From Sphaeroforma sirkka (taxonomy: Eukaryota; Opisthokonta; Ichthyosporea; Ichthyophonida), in the NCBI GenBank assembly GCA_001586965.3, contig LUCW03001851.1:1-31459 (forward strand): 31,459 nucleotides of DNA, in the 5' to 3' direction. The first letter of the stretch is position 1, and every line of letters begins with the position of its first letter. The notes beneath the pieces were generated by a model. It had not been told where the DNA came from. It saw nothing but the letters and a program-made list of their open reading frames with translations, and did no database searches. This document shows, in pieces, positions 13,301 through 25,870 of the stretch. Position numbers and translations under genes: made by a program.

Positions 13301-14352
13301 GATATTTCTGTTCGTGTGTATTTACAGATATTTCTGTTCGTATATTTACAGATATTTCTGTTCGTGTGTATTTACAGATATTTCTGTTGGTGTGTATTTA
13401 CAGATATTTCTGTTCGTGTGTATTTTTACAGATATTTCTGTTTGTGTGTATTTACAGATATTTCTGTTCGTATGTATTTACAGATATTTCTGTTCGTGTG
13501 TATATACAGATATTTCTGTTAGTGTGTATTTACAGATATTTCTGTTCGTGTGTATTTACAGATATTTCTGTTCGTGTGTATTTACAGATATTTCTGTTCG
13601 TATGTATATTACAGATATTTCTGTTCGTGTGTATTTACAGATATTTCTGTTCGTGTGTGTGTATATTTACAGATATTTCTGTTTTGTGTGTATGTATTTA
13701 CAGATATTTCTGTTAGTGTGTATTTACAGATATTTCTGTTCGTGTGTATATACAGATATTTCTGTTAGTGTGTATTTACAGATATTTCTGTTCGTGTGTA
13801 TTTACAGATATTTCTGTTCGTGTGTATTTACAGATATTTCTTACGTATGTATTTACAGATATTTCTGTTCGTATGTATTTACAGATATTTCTGTTCGTGT
13901 GTATTTACAGATATTTCTGTTCGTGTGTATATTACAGATATTTCTGTTCGTGTGTATTTACAGATATTTCTGTTCGTGTGTATTTACAGATATTTCTGTT
14001 CGTGTGTATTTACAGATATTTCTGTTCGTGTGTATTTACAGATATTTCTGTTTTGTGTGTATATACAGATATTTCTGTTATGTGTGTATTTACAGATATT
14101 TCTGTTCGTGTGTATTTACAGATATTTCTGTTAGTGTGTATTTACAGATATTTCTGTTCGTGTGTATTTACAGATATTTCTGTTCGTGTGTATATTACAG
14201 ATATTTCTGTTCGTGTGTATATACAGATATTTCTGTTCGTGTGTATTTACAGATATTTCTGTTCGTGTGTATTTACAGATATTTCTGTTCGTGTGTATTT
14301 ACAGATATTTCTGTTCGTATTGTATTTACAGATATTTCTGTTGTGTGTATTT

Positions 14353-14440
14353 ACAGATATTTACAGATATTTCTGTTGTGTGTATTTACAGATATTTTGT
14401 TATTTGTTGTTACAGATATTTGTATTCATACAGATATTTC
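14353..14440 (+). repeat. Scrambled units with a 10-bp short unit
   Basis: A 10-bp short unit at 14,353 is followed by two normal-looking starts, and then by a segment at about 14,392-14,432 reading GATATTTTGTTATTTGTTG and GATATTTGTATTCATACAG, which has lost the usual linker. Normal type B and A units resume at about 14,440. This is the most disordered stretch of the otherwise homogeneous middle of the array. Confidence 0.65.
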
Positions 14441-15112
14441 TGTTGTATGTATTTACAGATATTTCTGTTCGTGTGTATATACAGATATTTCTGTTCGTGT
14501 GTATATTTACAGATATTTCTGTTCGTGTATTTTACAGATATTTCTGTTCGTGTGTATTTACAGATATTTCTGTTAGTGTGTATTTACAGATATTTCTGTT
14601 AGTGTGTATGTATTTACAGATATTTCTGTTCGTGTGTATTTATTTACAGATATTTCTGTTCGTGTGTATTTACAGATATTTCTGTTCGTGTGTATTTACA
14701 GATATTTCTGTTAGTGTGTGATATTTCTGTTCGTATGTATTTACAGATATATTTCTGTTCGTGTGTATTTACAGATATTTCTGTTCGTGTGTATTTACAG
14801 ATATTTCTGTTCGTGTGTATTTACAGATATTTCTGTTGTGTGTATATACAGATATTTCTGTTCATGTGTATTTATACAGATATTTCTGTTCGTGTGTATT
14901 TACAGATATTTTGTTGTTCGTGTGTATTTACAGATATTTCTGTTAGTGTGTATTTACAGATATTTCTGTTAGTGTGTATATACAGATATTTCTGTTCGTG
15001 TGTATATACAGATATTTCTGTTCGTATGTATTTACAGATATTTCTGTTAGTGTGTATTTACAGATATTTCTGTTTAGTGTGTATTTACAGATATTTCTGT
15101 TCGTGTGTATTT

Positions 15113-15132
15113 ACAGATATTTCTGTTCTGTT
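15113..15132 (+). repeat. 20-bp short unit, copy 2 of 3
   Basis: It is identical to the short units at 7,300 and 17,886. It is followed by a 28-bp unit with TTCGTGTGTGTATTTAC, exactly as at 17,886, so these two copies share a two-unit haplotype 2,773 bp apart. This is more easily explained by duplication or conversion than by the same deletion arising twice. Confidence 0.7.
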
Positions 15133-15290
15133 ACAGATATTTCTGTTCGTGTGTGTATTTACAGATATTTCTGTTCGTGTGTATTTACAGATATTTCTGT
15201 TCGTGTGTATTTACAGATATTTCTGTTCGTGTGTATTTACAGATATTTCTGTTCGTGTGTATTTACAGATATTTCTGTTCGTGTGTATTT

Positions 15291-15510
15291 ACAGATATGT
15301 ATTTACAGATATTTCTGTTCGTGTGTATTTACAGATATTTCTGTTCGTGTGTGTATTTACAGATATTTCTGTTGTGTGTGTATATTACAGATATTTCTGT
15401 TCGTGTGTATTTACAGATATTTCTGTTCGTGTGTATTACAGATATGTATTTACAGATATTTCTGTTCGTGTGTATTTACAGATATTTCTGTTCGTGTGTA
15501 TATTTACAGA
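15291..15510 (+). repeat. Local duplication marked by a rare 14-bp unit, 147 bp apart
   Basis: A short unit, ACAGATATGTATTT (12 bp shorter than normal), starts at 15,291 and again at 15,438. Each is followed by one full type B unit and then by a 28-bp unit whose extra pair differs by one base (GTGTGTATTTAC against GTGTATATTTAC). I found the same junction otherwise only in a longer form near 16,503. A rare junction plus shared downstream order at 147-bp spacing points to a multi-unit duplication, the start of higher-order repeat structure, rather than two independent deletions. The copies diverge after about 70 bp. Confidence 0.5.
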
Positions 15511-17885
15511 TATTTCTGTTCGTGTGTATTTACAGATATTTCTGTTGTGTGTATTTACAGATATTTCTGTTCGTGTGTATTTACAGATATTTCTGTTCGT
15601 GTGTATATACAGATATTTCTGTTCGTGTGTATTTACAGATATTTCTGTTAGTGTGTGTTACAGATATTTCTGTTCGTGTGTATTTACAGATATTTCTGTT
15701 AGTGTGTATTTACAGATATTTCTGTTCGTGTGTATATACAGATATTTCTGTTCGTATGTATTTACAGATATTTCTGTTCGTGTGTATATACAGATATTTC
15801 TGTTCGTGTGTATATATTACAGATATTTCTGTTCGTATGTATTTACAGATATTTCTGTTCGTGTGTATTTACAGATATTTCTGTTCGTATGTATTTACAG
15901 ATATTTCTGTTCGTGTGTATTTACAGATATTTCTGTTCGTGTGTATTTACAGATATTTCTGTTACAGTGTGTATTTACAGATATTTCTGTTCGTGTGTAT
16001 TTACAGATATTTCTGTTCGTGTGTGTATTTACAGATATTTCTGTTCGTGTGTATTTACAGATATTTCTGTTCGTGTGTATTTACAGATATTTCTGTTTGT
16101 GTGTATATACAGATATTTCTGTTCGTGTGTATTTACAGATATTTCTGTTCGTGTGTATTTACAGATATTTCTGTTCGTGTGTTTACAGATATTTCTGTTC
16201 GTGTGTATTTACAGATATTTCTGTTCGTATGTATTTACAGATATTTCTGTTTGTGTGTATATACAGATAGATTTTTCTGTTCGTGTGTATTTACAGATAT
16301 TTCTGTTCGTGTGTATTTACAGATATTTCTGTTGTGTGTGTATTTACAGATATTTCTGTTCGTGTATGTATTTACAGATATTTCTGTTCGTATGTATTTA
16401 CAGATATTTCTGTTCGTGTGTATTTACAGATATTTCTGTCTGTGTGTATTTACAGATATTTCTGTTCGTGTGTATATTACAGATATTTCTGTTCATGTGT
16501 TACAGATATGTATGTATTTACAGATATTTCTGTTCGTGTGTATTTACAGATATTTCTGTTCGTGTGTATTTACAGATATTTCTGTTCGTGTGTATTTACA
16601 GATATTTCTGTTTGTGTGTTCAGATGTTCTGTTATGTATTTACAGATATTTCTGTTCGTGTGTATTTACAGATATTTCTGTTCGTGTGTATTTACAGATA
16701 TTTCTGTTGTGTGTGTATTTACAGATATTTCTGTTCGTATGTATTTACAGATATTTCTGTTTGTGTGTATTTACAGATATTTCTGTTCGTATGTATTTAC
16801 AGATATTTCTGTTCGTGTGTATATACAGATATTTCTACAGATATTTCTATTTCTGTTCGTGTGTATTTACAGATATTTTCTGTTCGTGTGTATTTACAGA
16901 TATTTCTGTTCGTGTGTATTTACAGATATTTCTGTTGTATGTGTATTTACAGATATTTCTGTTCGTGTGTATTTACAGATATTTCTGTTCGTGTTGTGTT
17001 TACAGATATTTTGTTCGTGTGTATATTACTGTATTTCTGTTGTGTGTATTTACAGATATTTCTGTTCGTGTGTATATTACAGATATTTCTGTTCTGTGTG
17101 TGTACAGATATTTCTGTTCGTGTGTATTTACAGATATTTCTGTTCGTGTGTATTTACAGATATTTCTGTTCGTGTGTATTTACAGATATTTCTGTTCGTG
17201 TGTATTTACAGATATTTCTGTTCTGTGTGTATTTACAGATATTTCTGTTCGTGTGTATTTACAGATATTTCTGTTAGTGTGTATTTACAGATATTTCTGT
17301 TCGTGTGTATTTACAGATATTTCTGTTTGTGTGTATTTACAGATATTTCTGTTCGTATGTATTTACAGATATTTCTGTTAGTGTGTATTTACAGATATTT
17401 CTGTTGTTGTATGTATTTACAGAGATTTCTTTCTGTTGTATATACAGATATTTCTGTTGTGTGTATTTACAGATTTATTTCTGTTGTGTGTATATACAGA
17501 TATTTCTGTTCGTGTGTATTACAGATATTTCTGTTCGTGTGTATTTACAGATATTTCTGTTCGTGTGTATTTACAGATATTTCTGTTGTGTGTATTTACA
17601 GATATTTCTGTTCGTGTGTATTTACAGATATTTCTGTTTGTGTGTATTTACAGATATTTCTGTTCGTATGTATTTACAGATATTTCTGTTTCGTGTGTAT
17701 TTACAGATATTTCTGTTCGTGTGTATATTTACAGATATTTCTGTTCGTGTGTATTTACAGATATTTCTGTTCGTGTGTATATACAGATATTTCAGTGTGT
17801 ATTTACAGATATTTCTGTTGTTCGTGTGTATATACAGATATTTCTGTTTGTGTGTATTTACAGATATTTCTGTTCGTGTGTATTT

Positions 17886-17905
17886 ACAGATATTTCTGTT
17901 CTGTT
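17886..17905 (+). repeat. 20-bp short unit, copy 3 of 3
   Basis: It is identical to the copy at 15,113, including the following 28-bp unit and the preceding normal type B unit. The flanks differ beyond that: TTTGTGTG is present two units upstream here, where the 15,113 copy has TTTAGTGTG. Confidence 0.7.
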
Positions 17906-18500
17906 ACAGATATTTCTGTTCGTGTGTGTATTTACAGATATTTCTGTTCGTGTATGTATTTACAGATATTTCTGTTCGTGTGTATTTACAGATATTTCTG
18001 TTCGTGTGTATTTACAGATATTTCTGTTCGTGTGTATTTACAGATATTTCTGTTGTGTGTGTATTTACAGATATTTCTGTTCGTGTGTATTTACAGATAT
18101 TTCTGTTCGTGTGTATTTACAGATATTTCTGTTCTGTGTGTGTGTATTTACAGATATTTCTGTTCGTGTGTATTTACAGATATTTCTGTTCGTGTGTATT
18201 TACAGATATTTCTGTTCGTGTGTGTATTTACAGATATTTCTTTCTGTTCATGTGTGTATTTACAGATATTTCTGTTCATTGTGTATTTACAGATATTTCT
18301 GTTGTGTGTATTTACAGATATTTCTGTTTGTGTGTATTTACAGATATTTCTGTTCGTATGTATTTACAGATATTTCTGTTTGTGTGTATTTACAGATATT
18401 TCTGTCTGTGTATGTATGTATTTACAGATATTTCTGTTCGTGTATATTTACAGATATTTCTGTTCTGTGTGTATTTACAGATATTTCTGTTCGTATGTAT

Positions 18501-21500
18501 TTACAGATATTTCTGTTCGTGTGTATATTTACAGATATTTCTGTTCGTGTGTATATACAGATATTTCTGTTCATGTGTGTATTTACAGATATTTCTGTTC
18601 GTGTGTATATACAGATATTTCTGTTCGTGATATTTATACAGATATTTCTGTTCGTGTGTATTTACAGATATTTCTGTTCATTGTGTATTTACAGATATTT
18701 CTGTCTGTATGTATTTACAGATATTTCTGTTTTGTGTGTATATACAGATATTTCTGTTCGTGTGTATTTACAGATATTTCTGTTCGTGTGTATTTACAGA
18801 TATTTTTCTGTTCAGTATTCTGTATGTATTTACAGATATTTCTGTTTGTGTGTATATTTACAGATATTTCTTTCGTGTGTATATACAGATATTTCTGTTA
18901 GTGTGTGTATATACAGATATTTCTGTTCGTGTGTATTTACAGATATTTCTGTTCGTGTGTATATACAGATATTTCTGTTCGTGTGTATATACAGAAGATA
19001 TTTCTGTTCGTGTGTATATACAGATATTTCTGTTCGTGTGTATTTACAGATATTTCTGTTCGTGTGTATTTACAGATATTTCTGTTCGTGTGTATTTACA
19101 GATATTTCTGTTTGTGTGTGTATATACAGATATTTCTGTTCGTGTGTATTTACAGATATTTCTGTTCGTGTGTATATACAGATATTTCTGTTCGTGTGTA
19201 TATACAGATATTTCTGTTCGTGTGTATATTACAGATATTTCTGTCTGTGTGTATATATACAGATATTTCTGTTCGTGTGTGTATATACAGATATTTCTGT
19301 TCTGTATGTATTTACAGATATTTCTGTTCGTGTATATTACAGATATTTCTGTTCGTGTGTATATACAGATATTTTTCTTATGTGTATATATACAGATATT
19401 TCTGTTCGTGTGTATTTACAGATATTTCTGTTCGTGTGTATTTACAGATATTTCTGTTTGTGTGTATTTACAGATATTTTTCTGTTCGTGTATGTATATA
19501 CAGATATTTCTGTTCGTGTGTATTTACAGATATTTCTGTTGTGTTCTTTACAGATATTTGTTGTGTGTATTTACAGATATTTCTGTTCATTGTGTGTATT
19601 ATACAGATATTTCTGTTCGTGTGTATATACAGATATTTATTTCTGTTCGTATGTATTTACAGATATTTCTGTCATTGTATGTATTTACAGATATTTCTGT
19701 TCGTGTGTATATACAGATATTTCTGTTGTGTGTGTATATACAGATATTTCTGTTCTGTGTGTGTATTTCAGATGTTCTGTTCGTGTGTATATACAGATAT
19801 TTCTGTTCGTATGTATATACAGATATTTCTGTGTTGTGTGTATTTACAGATATTTCTGTTCGTGTGTATACAGATATTTCTGTTCGTGTGTATATACAGA
19901 TATTTCTGTTTGTGTGTATATACAGATATTTCTGTTCGTGTGTATATACAGATATTTCTGTTGTGTGTGTATATACAGGATATTTCTGTTGTGTGTATAT
20001 ACAGATATTTCTGTTCGTGTGTATATACAGATATTTCTGTTCGTGTGTATATACAGATATTTCTGTTCGTGTGTATATATACAGATATTTCTGTTCGTAT
20101 GTATATACAGATATTTCTGTGTGTGTGTATATACAGATATTTCTGTTCGTGTGTATATACAGATATTTCTGTTCGTGTGTATATACAGATATATTTCTGT
20201 TCATGTATGTATTTACAGATATTTCTGTTTCGTATGTATATACAGATATTTCTGTTGTGTATTATATACAGATATTTCTGTTCGTGTGTATACAGATATT
20301 TCTGTACGTGATATTACAGATATTTCTGTTTGTGTGTATTTACAGATATTTCTGTTCTGTGTGTATATACAGATATTTCTGTTCGTGTGTATATACAGAT
20401 ATTTCTGTTTGTGTGTATATACAGATATTTCTGTTGTGTGTGTATATATACAGATATTTCTGTTCGTGTGTGTATATACAGATATTTCTGTTCGTGTGTA
20501 TTTACAGATATTTCTGTTCGTGTGTATATACAGATATTTCTGTTCGTGTGTATTTACAGATATTTCTGTTCGTGTGTATTTACAGATATTTCTGTTCGTG
20601 TGTATATACAGATATTTCTGTTCGTATGTATATACAGATATTTCTGTTCGTGTGTATTTACAGATATTTCTGTTCGTGTGTATATACAGATATTTTCTGT
20701 TGTATGTATGTATTTACAGATATTTCTGTTCGTGTGTATATACAGATATTTCTGTTCGTATGTATATACAGATATTTCTGTTCGTATATATATACAGATA
20801 TTTCTGTTCGTGTGTATATACAGATATTTCTGTTTGTGTGTATATACAGATATTTCTGTTCGTATGTGTATTACAGATATTTCTGTTCGTGTGTATATAC
20901 AGATATATTCTGTTCGTGTGTGTATATACAGATATTTCTGTTTGTGTGTATATACAGATATTTCTGTTCGTGTGTATATACAGATATTTCTGTTCGTGTG
21001 TATTTACAGATATTTCTGTTCGTGTGTATATACAGATATTTTCTGTTCGTGTGTATATACAGATATTTCTGTTCGTGTGTATATACAGATATTTCTGTTT
21101 GTTGTGTGTATATATACAGATATTTCTGTTCGTATGTGTATATACAGATATTTCTGTTCGTGTGTATATACAGATATTTCTGTTCGTGTGTATATACAGA
21201 TATTTCTGTTCGTATGTATATATACAGATATTTCTGTTCGTGTGTATATACAGATATTTCTGTTCGTGTGTATATACAGATATTTCTGTCTGTTTGTGTG
21301 TATATATACAGATATTTCTGTTCGTATTTACAGATATTTTGTTCGTGTGTATATACAGATATTTCTGTTCGTGTGTATATACAGATATTTCTGTTCGTGT
21401 GTATATATACAGATATTTCTGTTCGTGTGTGTATATACAGATATTTCTGTTGTGTGTATATACAGATATTTCTGTTCGTGTGTATATACAGATATTTCTG

Positions 21501-22250
21501 TTCGTGTGTATATACAGTATTTCTGTTCGTGTATGTATATACAGATATTTCTGTTCGTGTGTGTATATACAGATATTTCTGTTCGTGTGTATATACAGAT
21601 GTGTTCGTATGTATATACAGATTTTTCTGTTCGTGTGTATATACAGATATTTCTGTTCGTGTGTATATACAGATATTTCTGTTCGTGTGTATATACAGAT
21701 ATTTCTGTTTTGTGTGTATATACAGATATTTCTGTTGTGTGTATATTACAGATATTTCTGTTCTGTGTATGTATATACAGATATTTCTGTTCGTGTGTAT
21801 ATACAGATATTTTCTGTTCGTGTGTATATACAGATATTTCTGTTCGTGTGTATATACAGATATTTCTGTTCGTGTGTATATATACAGATATTTCTGTTCG
21901 TGTGTATATACAGATATTTCTGTTCGTGTGTATATACAGATATTTCTGTTCGTGTGTATATACAGATATTTCTGTTCGTGTGTATATACAGATATTTCTG
22001 TTGTGTATGTATATACAGATATTTCTGTTCGTGTGTATATACAGATATTTCTGTTCGTGTATATATACAGATATTCTTTCTGTTCGTGTGTATATACAGA
22101 TATTTCTGTTCGTGTGTATATATTACAGATATTTCTGTTCGTGTATGTATATACAGATATTTCTGTTCGTATGTATTTACAGATATTTCTGTTCGTGTGT
22201 ATATTACAGATATTTCTGTTCGTATGTATGTATTTACAGATATTTCTGTT
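18501..22250 (+). repeat. Right B/A transition zone
   Basis: The two types alternate over short distances up to about 20,740. Type A then takes over; the last type B units I can find are single ones near 21,005, 21,325, 22,170 and 22,230. The last TTAG unit seen by eye is at about 18,898-18,905. Double-TA forms (TATATATACAG) and TATTACAG forms become common. Loss of TTAG together with loss of TATTTAC shows that the two changes belong to the same lineage of units. Confidence 0.8.
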
Positions 22251-25200
22251 CGTGTGTGTATATACAGATATTTCTGTTCGTGTGTATATACAGATATTTC
22301 TATTCGTGTATATATACAGATATTTCTGTTCGTGTGTATATACAGATATTTCTGTTCGTGTGTATATACAGAGATATTTCTGTGTGTGTGTATTATACAG
22401 ATATTTCTGTTGTGTGTGTATATACAGATATTTCTGTTCGTGTGTATATACAGATATTTCTGTTCGTGTGTATATATACAGATATTTCTGTTCGTGTGTA
22501 TATACAGATATTTCTGTTCGTGTGTATATACAGATATTTCTGTTCGTATGTATATATACAGATATTTCTGTTCATGTGTGTATATACAGATATTTCTGTT
22601 CGTGTGTATATACAGATATTTCTGTTCGTGTGTATATACAGATATTTCTGTTCGTGTATATATTACAGATATTTCTGTTCGTGTGTATATACAGATATTT
22701 CTGTTCGTGTGTATATACAGATATATTCTTCTGTTCGTGTGTATATACAGATATTTCTGTTCGTATGTATATACAGATATATTGTTCGTGTGTGTATATA
22801 CAGATATTTCTGTTCGTGTATATATACAGATATTTCTGTTCGTGTGTATATACAGATATTTCTGTTCGTGTGTATATACAGATATTTCTGTTGTGTGTAT
22901 ATACATATATATTTCTGTTCGTGTGTATATACAGATATTTCTGTTCGTGTGTATATACAGATATTTCTGTTCTGTGTGTATATACAGATATTTCTGTTCG
23001 TGTATGTATATATACACAGATATTTCTGTTCGTGTGTATATACAGATATTTCTGTTCGTGTGTATATACAGATATTTCTGTTCGTGTGTATATACAGATA
23101 TTTCTGTTCGTATGTATTATACAGATATTTCTGTTCGTGTGTATATACAGATATTTCTGTTCGTGTGTATATACAGATATTTCTGTTCGTGTGTGTATAT
23201 ACAGATATTTCTGTTCGTGTGTATATACAGATATTTCTGTTCGTATGTATATACAGATATTTCTGTTGTGTGTGTATTATACAGATATTTCTGTTCGTGT
23301 GTGTATATACAGATATTTCTGTTCGTGTGTATATACAGATATTTCTGTTCGTGTGTATATACAGATATTTCTGTTCGTGTGTGTATATACAGATATTTCT
23401 GTTGTGTATATATACAGATATTTCTGTTCGTGTGTGTATATACAGATATATTTCTGTTCATGTGTGTATATACAGATATTTCTGTTCGTGTGTATATACA
23501 GGTATTTCTGTTCGTGTGTATATACAGATATTTCTGTTCGTGTATATATACAGATATCTGTTCGTGTGTATATACAGATATTTCTGTTCGTGTGTATATA
23601 CAGATATTTCTGTTCGTATGTATATACAGATATTTCTGTTGTGTGTATATACAGTATTTCTGTTCGTGTGTATATACAGATATTTCTGTTCGTATGTATA
23701 TACAGATATTTCTGTTCGTGTGTATATACAGATATTTTTCTGTTCGTGTGTATATACACATATATTTCTGTTCATGTATATATATACAGATATTTCTGTT
23801 CGTATGTGTATATACAGATATTTCTGTTCGTGTGTATATATACAGATATTTCTGTTCGTGTGTATATACAGATATTTCTGTCGTGTGTGTATATACAGAT
23901 ATTTCTGTTCGTGTGTGTATATACAGATTTATTTCTGTTCGTGTGTATATACAGATATTTCTGTTCTGTGTATATACAGATATTTCTGTTGTATGTATAT
24001 ACAGCATTTCTGTTCGTGTGTATATACAGATATTTCTGTTTGCATGTATATACAGATATTTTTCTGTGTGTATATACAGATATTTCTGTTCGTGTGTATA
24101 TACAGGATATTTCTGTATTGTGTATTGTATATACAGATATTTCTGTTCGTGTGTATATACAGATATTTCTGTTCGTGTGTATATACAGATATTTCTGTTC
24201 GTGTGTGTATATACAGGTATTTCTGTTCGTGTGTATATACAGATATTTCTGTTCGTGTGTGTATATACAGATATTTCTGTTCGTGTGTATGCATATACAG
24301 ATATTTCTGTGTTGTGTGTGTATATACAGATATTTCTGTTCGTGTGTATATACAGATATTTCTGTTCGTGTGTATATACAGATATTTCTGTTCGTGTGTA
24401 TATACAGATATTTTCTGTTGTGTGTATATACAGATATTTCTGTTCGTGTGTATATACAGATATTTCTGTTGTGTGTATATACAGATATTTCTGTTGTTCG
24501 TGTGTATATACAGATATTTCTGTTCGTATGTATATACAGATATTTCTGTTCGTGTGTATATATACAGATATTTCTGTTCGTATGTGTATATATACAGATA
24601 TTTCTGTTGTGTGTGTATATACAGGTATTTCTGTGTGTGTGTATATACAGATATTTCTGTTCTGTGTGTATATACAGGATATTTCTGTTCGTGTGTATAT
24701 ACAGATATTTCTGTTCGTATGTATATAATTACAGATATTTCTGTTTGTGTGTATATACAGGTATTTCTGTTCTCATGTATATATACAGATATTTCTGTGT
24801 GTGTGTATATATACAGATATTTCTGTCTGTGTGTGTATATACAGATATTTCTGTTCGTATGTATATACAGATATTTCTGTTCGTGTGTATATACAGATAT
24901 TTCTGTTCGTGTGTGTATATACAGATATTTCTGTTCTGTGTGTATATATACAGATATTTCTGTTCGTGTGTATATACAGATATTTCTGTTCGTGTGTATA
25001 TACACAGATATTTCTGTTCGTGTGTATATACAGATATTTCTGTTCTGTGTGTATATACAGATATTTCTGTTCGTGTGTATATACAGATATTTCTGTTTGT
25101 TTGTGTGTATATACAGATATTTCTGTTCGTGTGTATATACAGATATTTCTGTTCGTGTGTGCATATACAGATATTTCTGTTCGTGTGTGTATATACAGAT

Positions 25201-25825
25201 ATTTCTGTTCGTGTGTATATACAGATATTTCTGTTCGTGTGTGTATATATACACAGATATTTCTGTTGTGTGTGTATATACAGATATTTCTGTTCTGTGT
25301 GTATATACAGATATTTGTTGTCTGTATGTGTATATACAGATATTTCTGTTCGTGTGTGTATATACAGATATTTCTGTTCGTGTGTATATACAGATATTTC
25401 TGTTCGTGTGTATATATACAGATATTTCTGTTCGTGTGTATATACAGATATTTCTGTTCGTGTGTATATACACATATATTTCTGTTGTTCGTGTGTATAT
25501 ACAGATATTTCTGTTCGTGTGTATATACAGATATTTCTGTTCATGTGTGTATATACAGATATTTCTGTTCGTGTGTGTATATACAGATATTTCTGTTTCG
25601 TGTGTATATACAGATATTTCTGTTCTGTATGTATATATACAGGATATTTCTGTTCGTGTGTATATACAGATATTTCTGTTCGTGTGTATATACAGATATT
25701 TCTGTTCATGTGTATATACAGATATTTCTGTTCGTGTGTATATACAGAGATATTTCTGTTCGTGTGTGTATATACAGATATTTCTGTGTGTGTGTATATA
25801 CAGATATTTCTGTTCGTATGTATAT

Positions 25826-25870
25826 ACAGATATTCTTTCTGTATGTATATGTGTATTCTTGTATATACAG
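25826..25870 (+). repeat. Irregular units in the right A block
   Basis: GATATTCTTTCTGTATG is followed by TATATGTGTATTCTTGTATATACAG, so one complete second half of the unit is missing or rewritten. Normal type A units flank it on both sides. Confidence 0.55.

Larger units (their letters stand above)
12801..18500 (+). repeat. Type B block with an increasing minority of type A units
   Basis: Type B still dominates, but single type A units recur every few hundred bases, for example near 12,817, 12,970, 13,007, 13,502, 13,747, 14,057, 14,217, 14,471, 14,844, 14,980, 15,004, 15,604, 15,735, 15,786, 16,106, 16,257, 16,825, 17,437, 17,495, 17,780 and 17,829. TTAG units persist but become rarer toward the right. 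Several short-unit junctions that look like copies of one another are found here (see separate entries). The gradual rise of A toward the right contrasts with the shorter gradient on the left side of the core. Confidence 0.8.
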
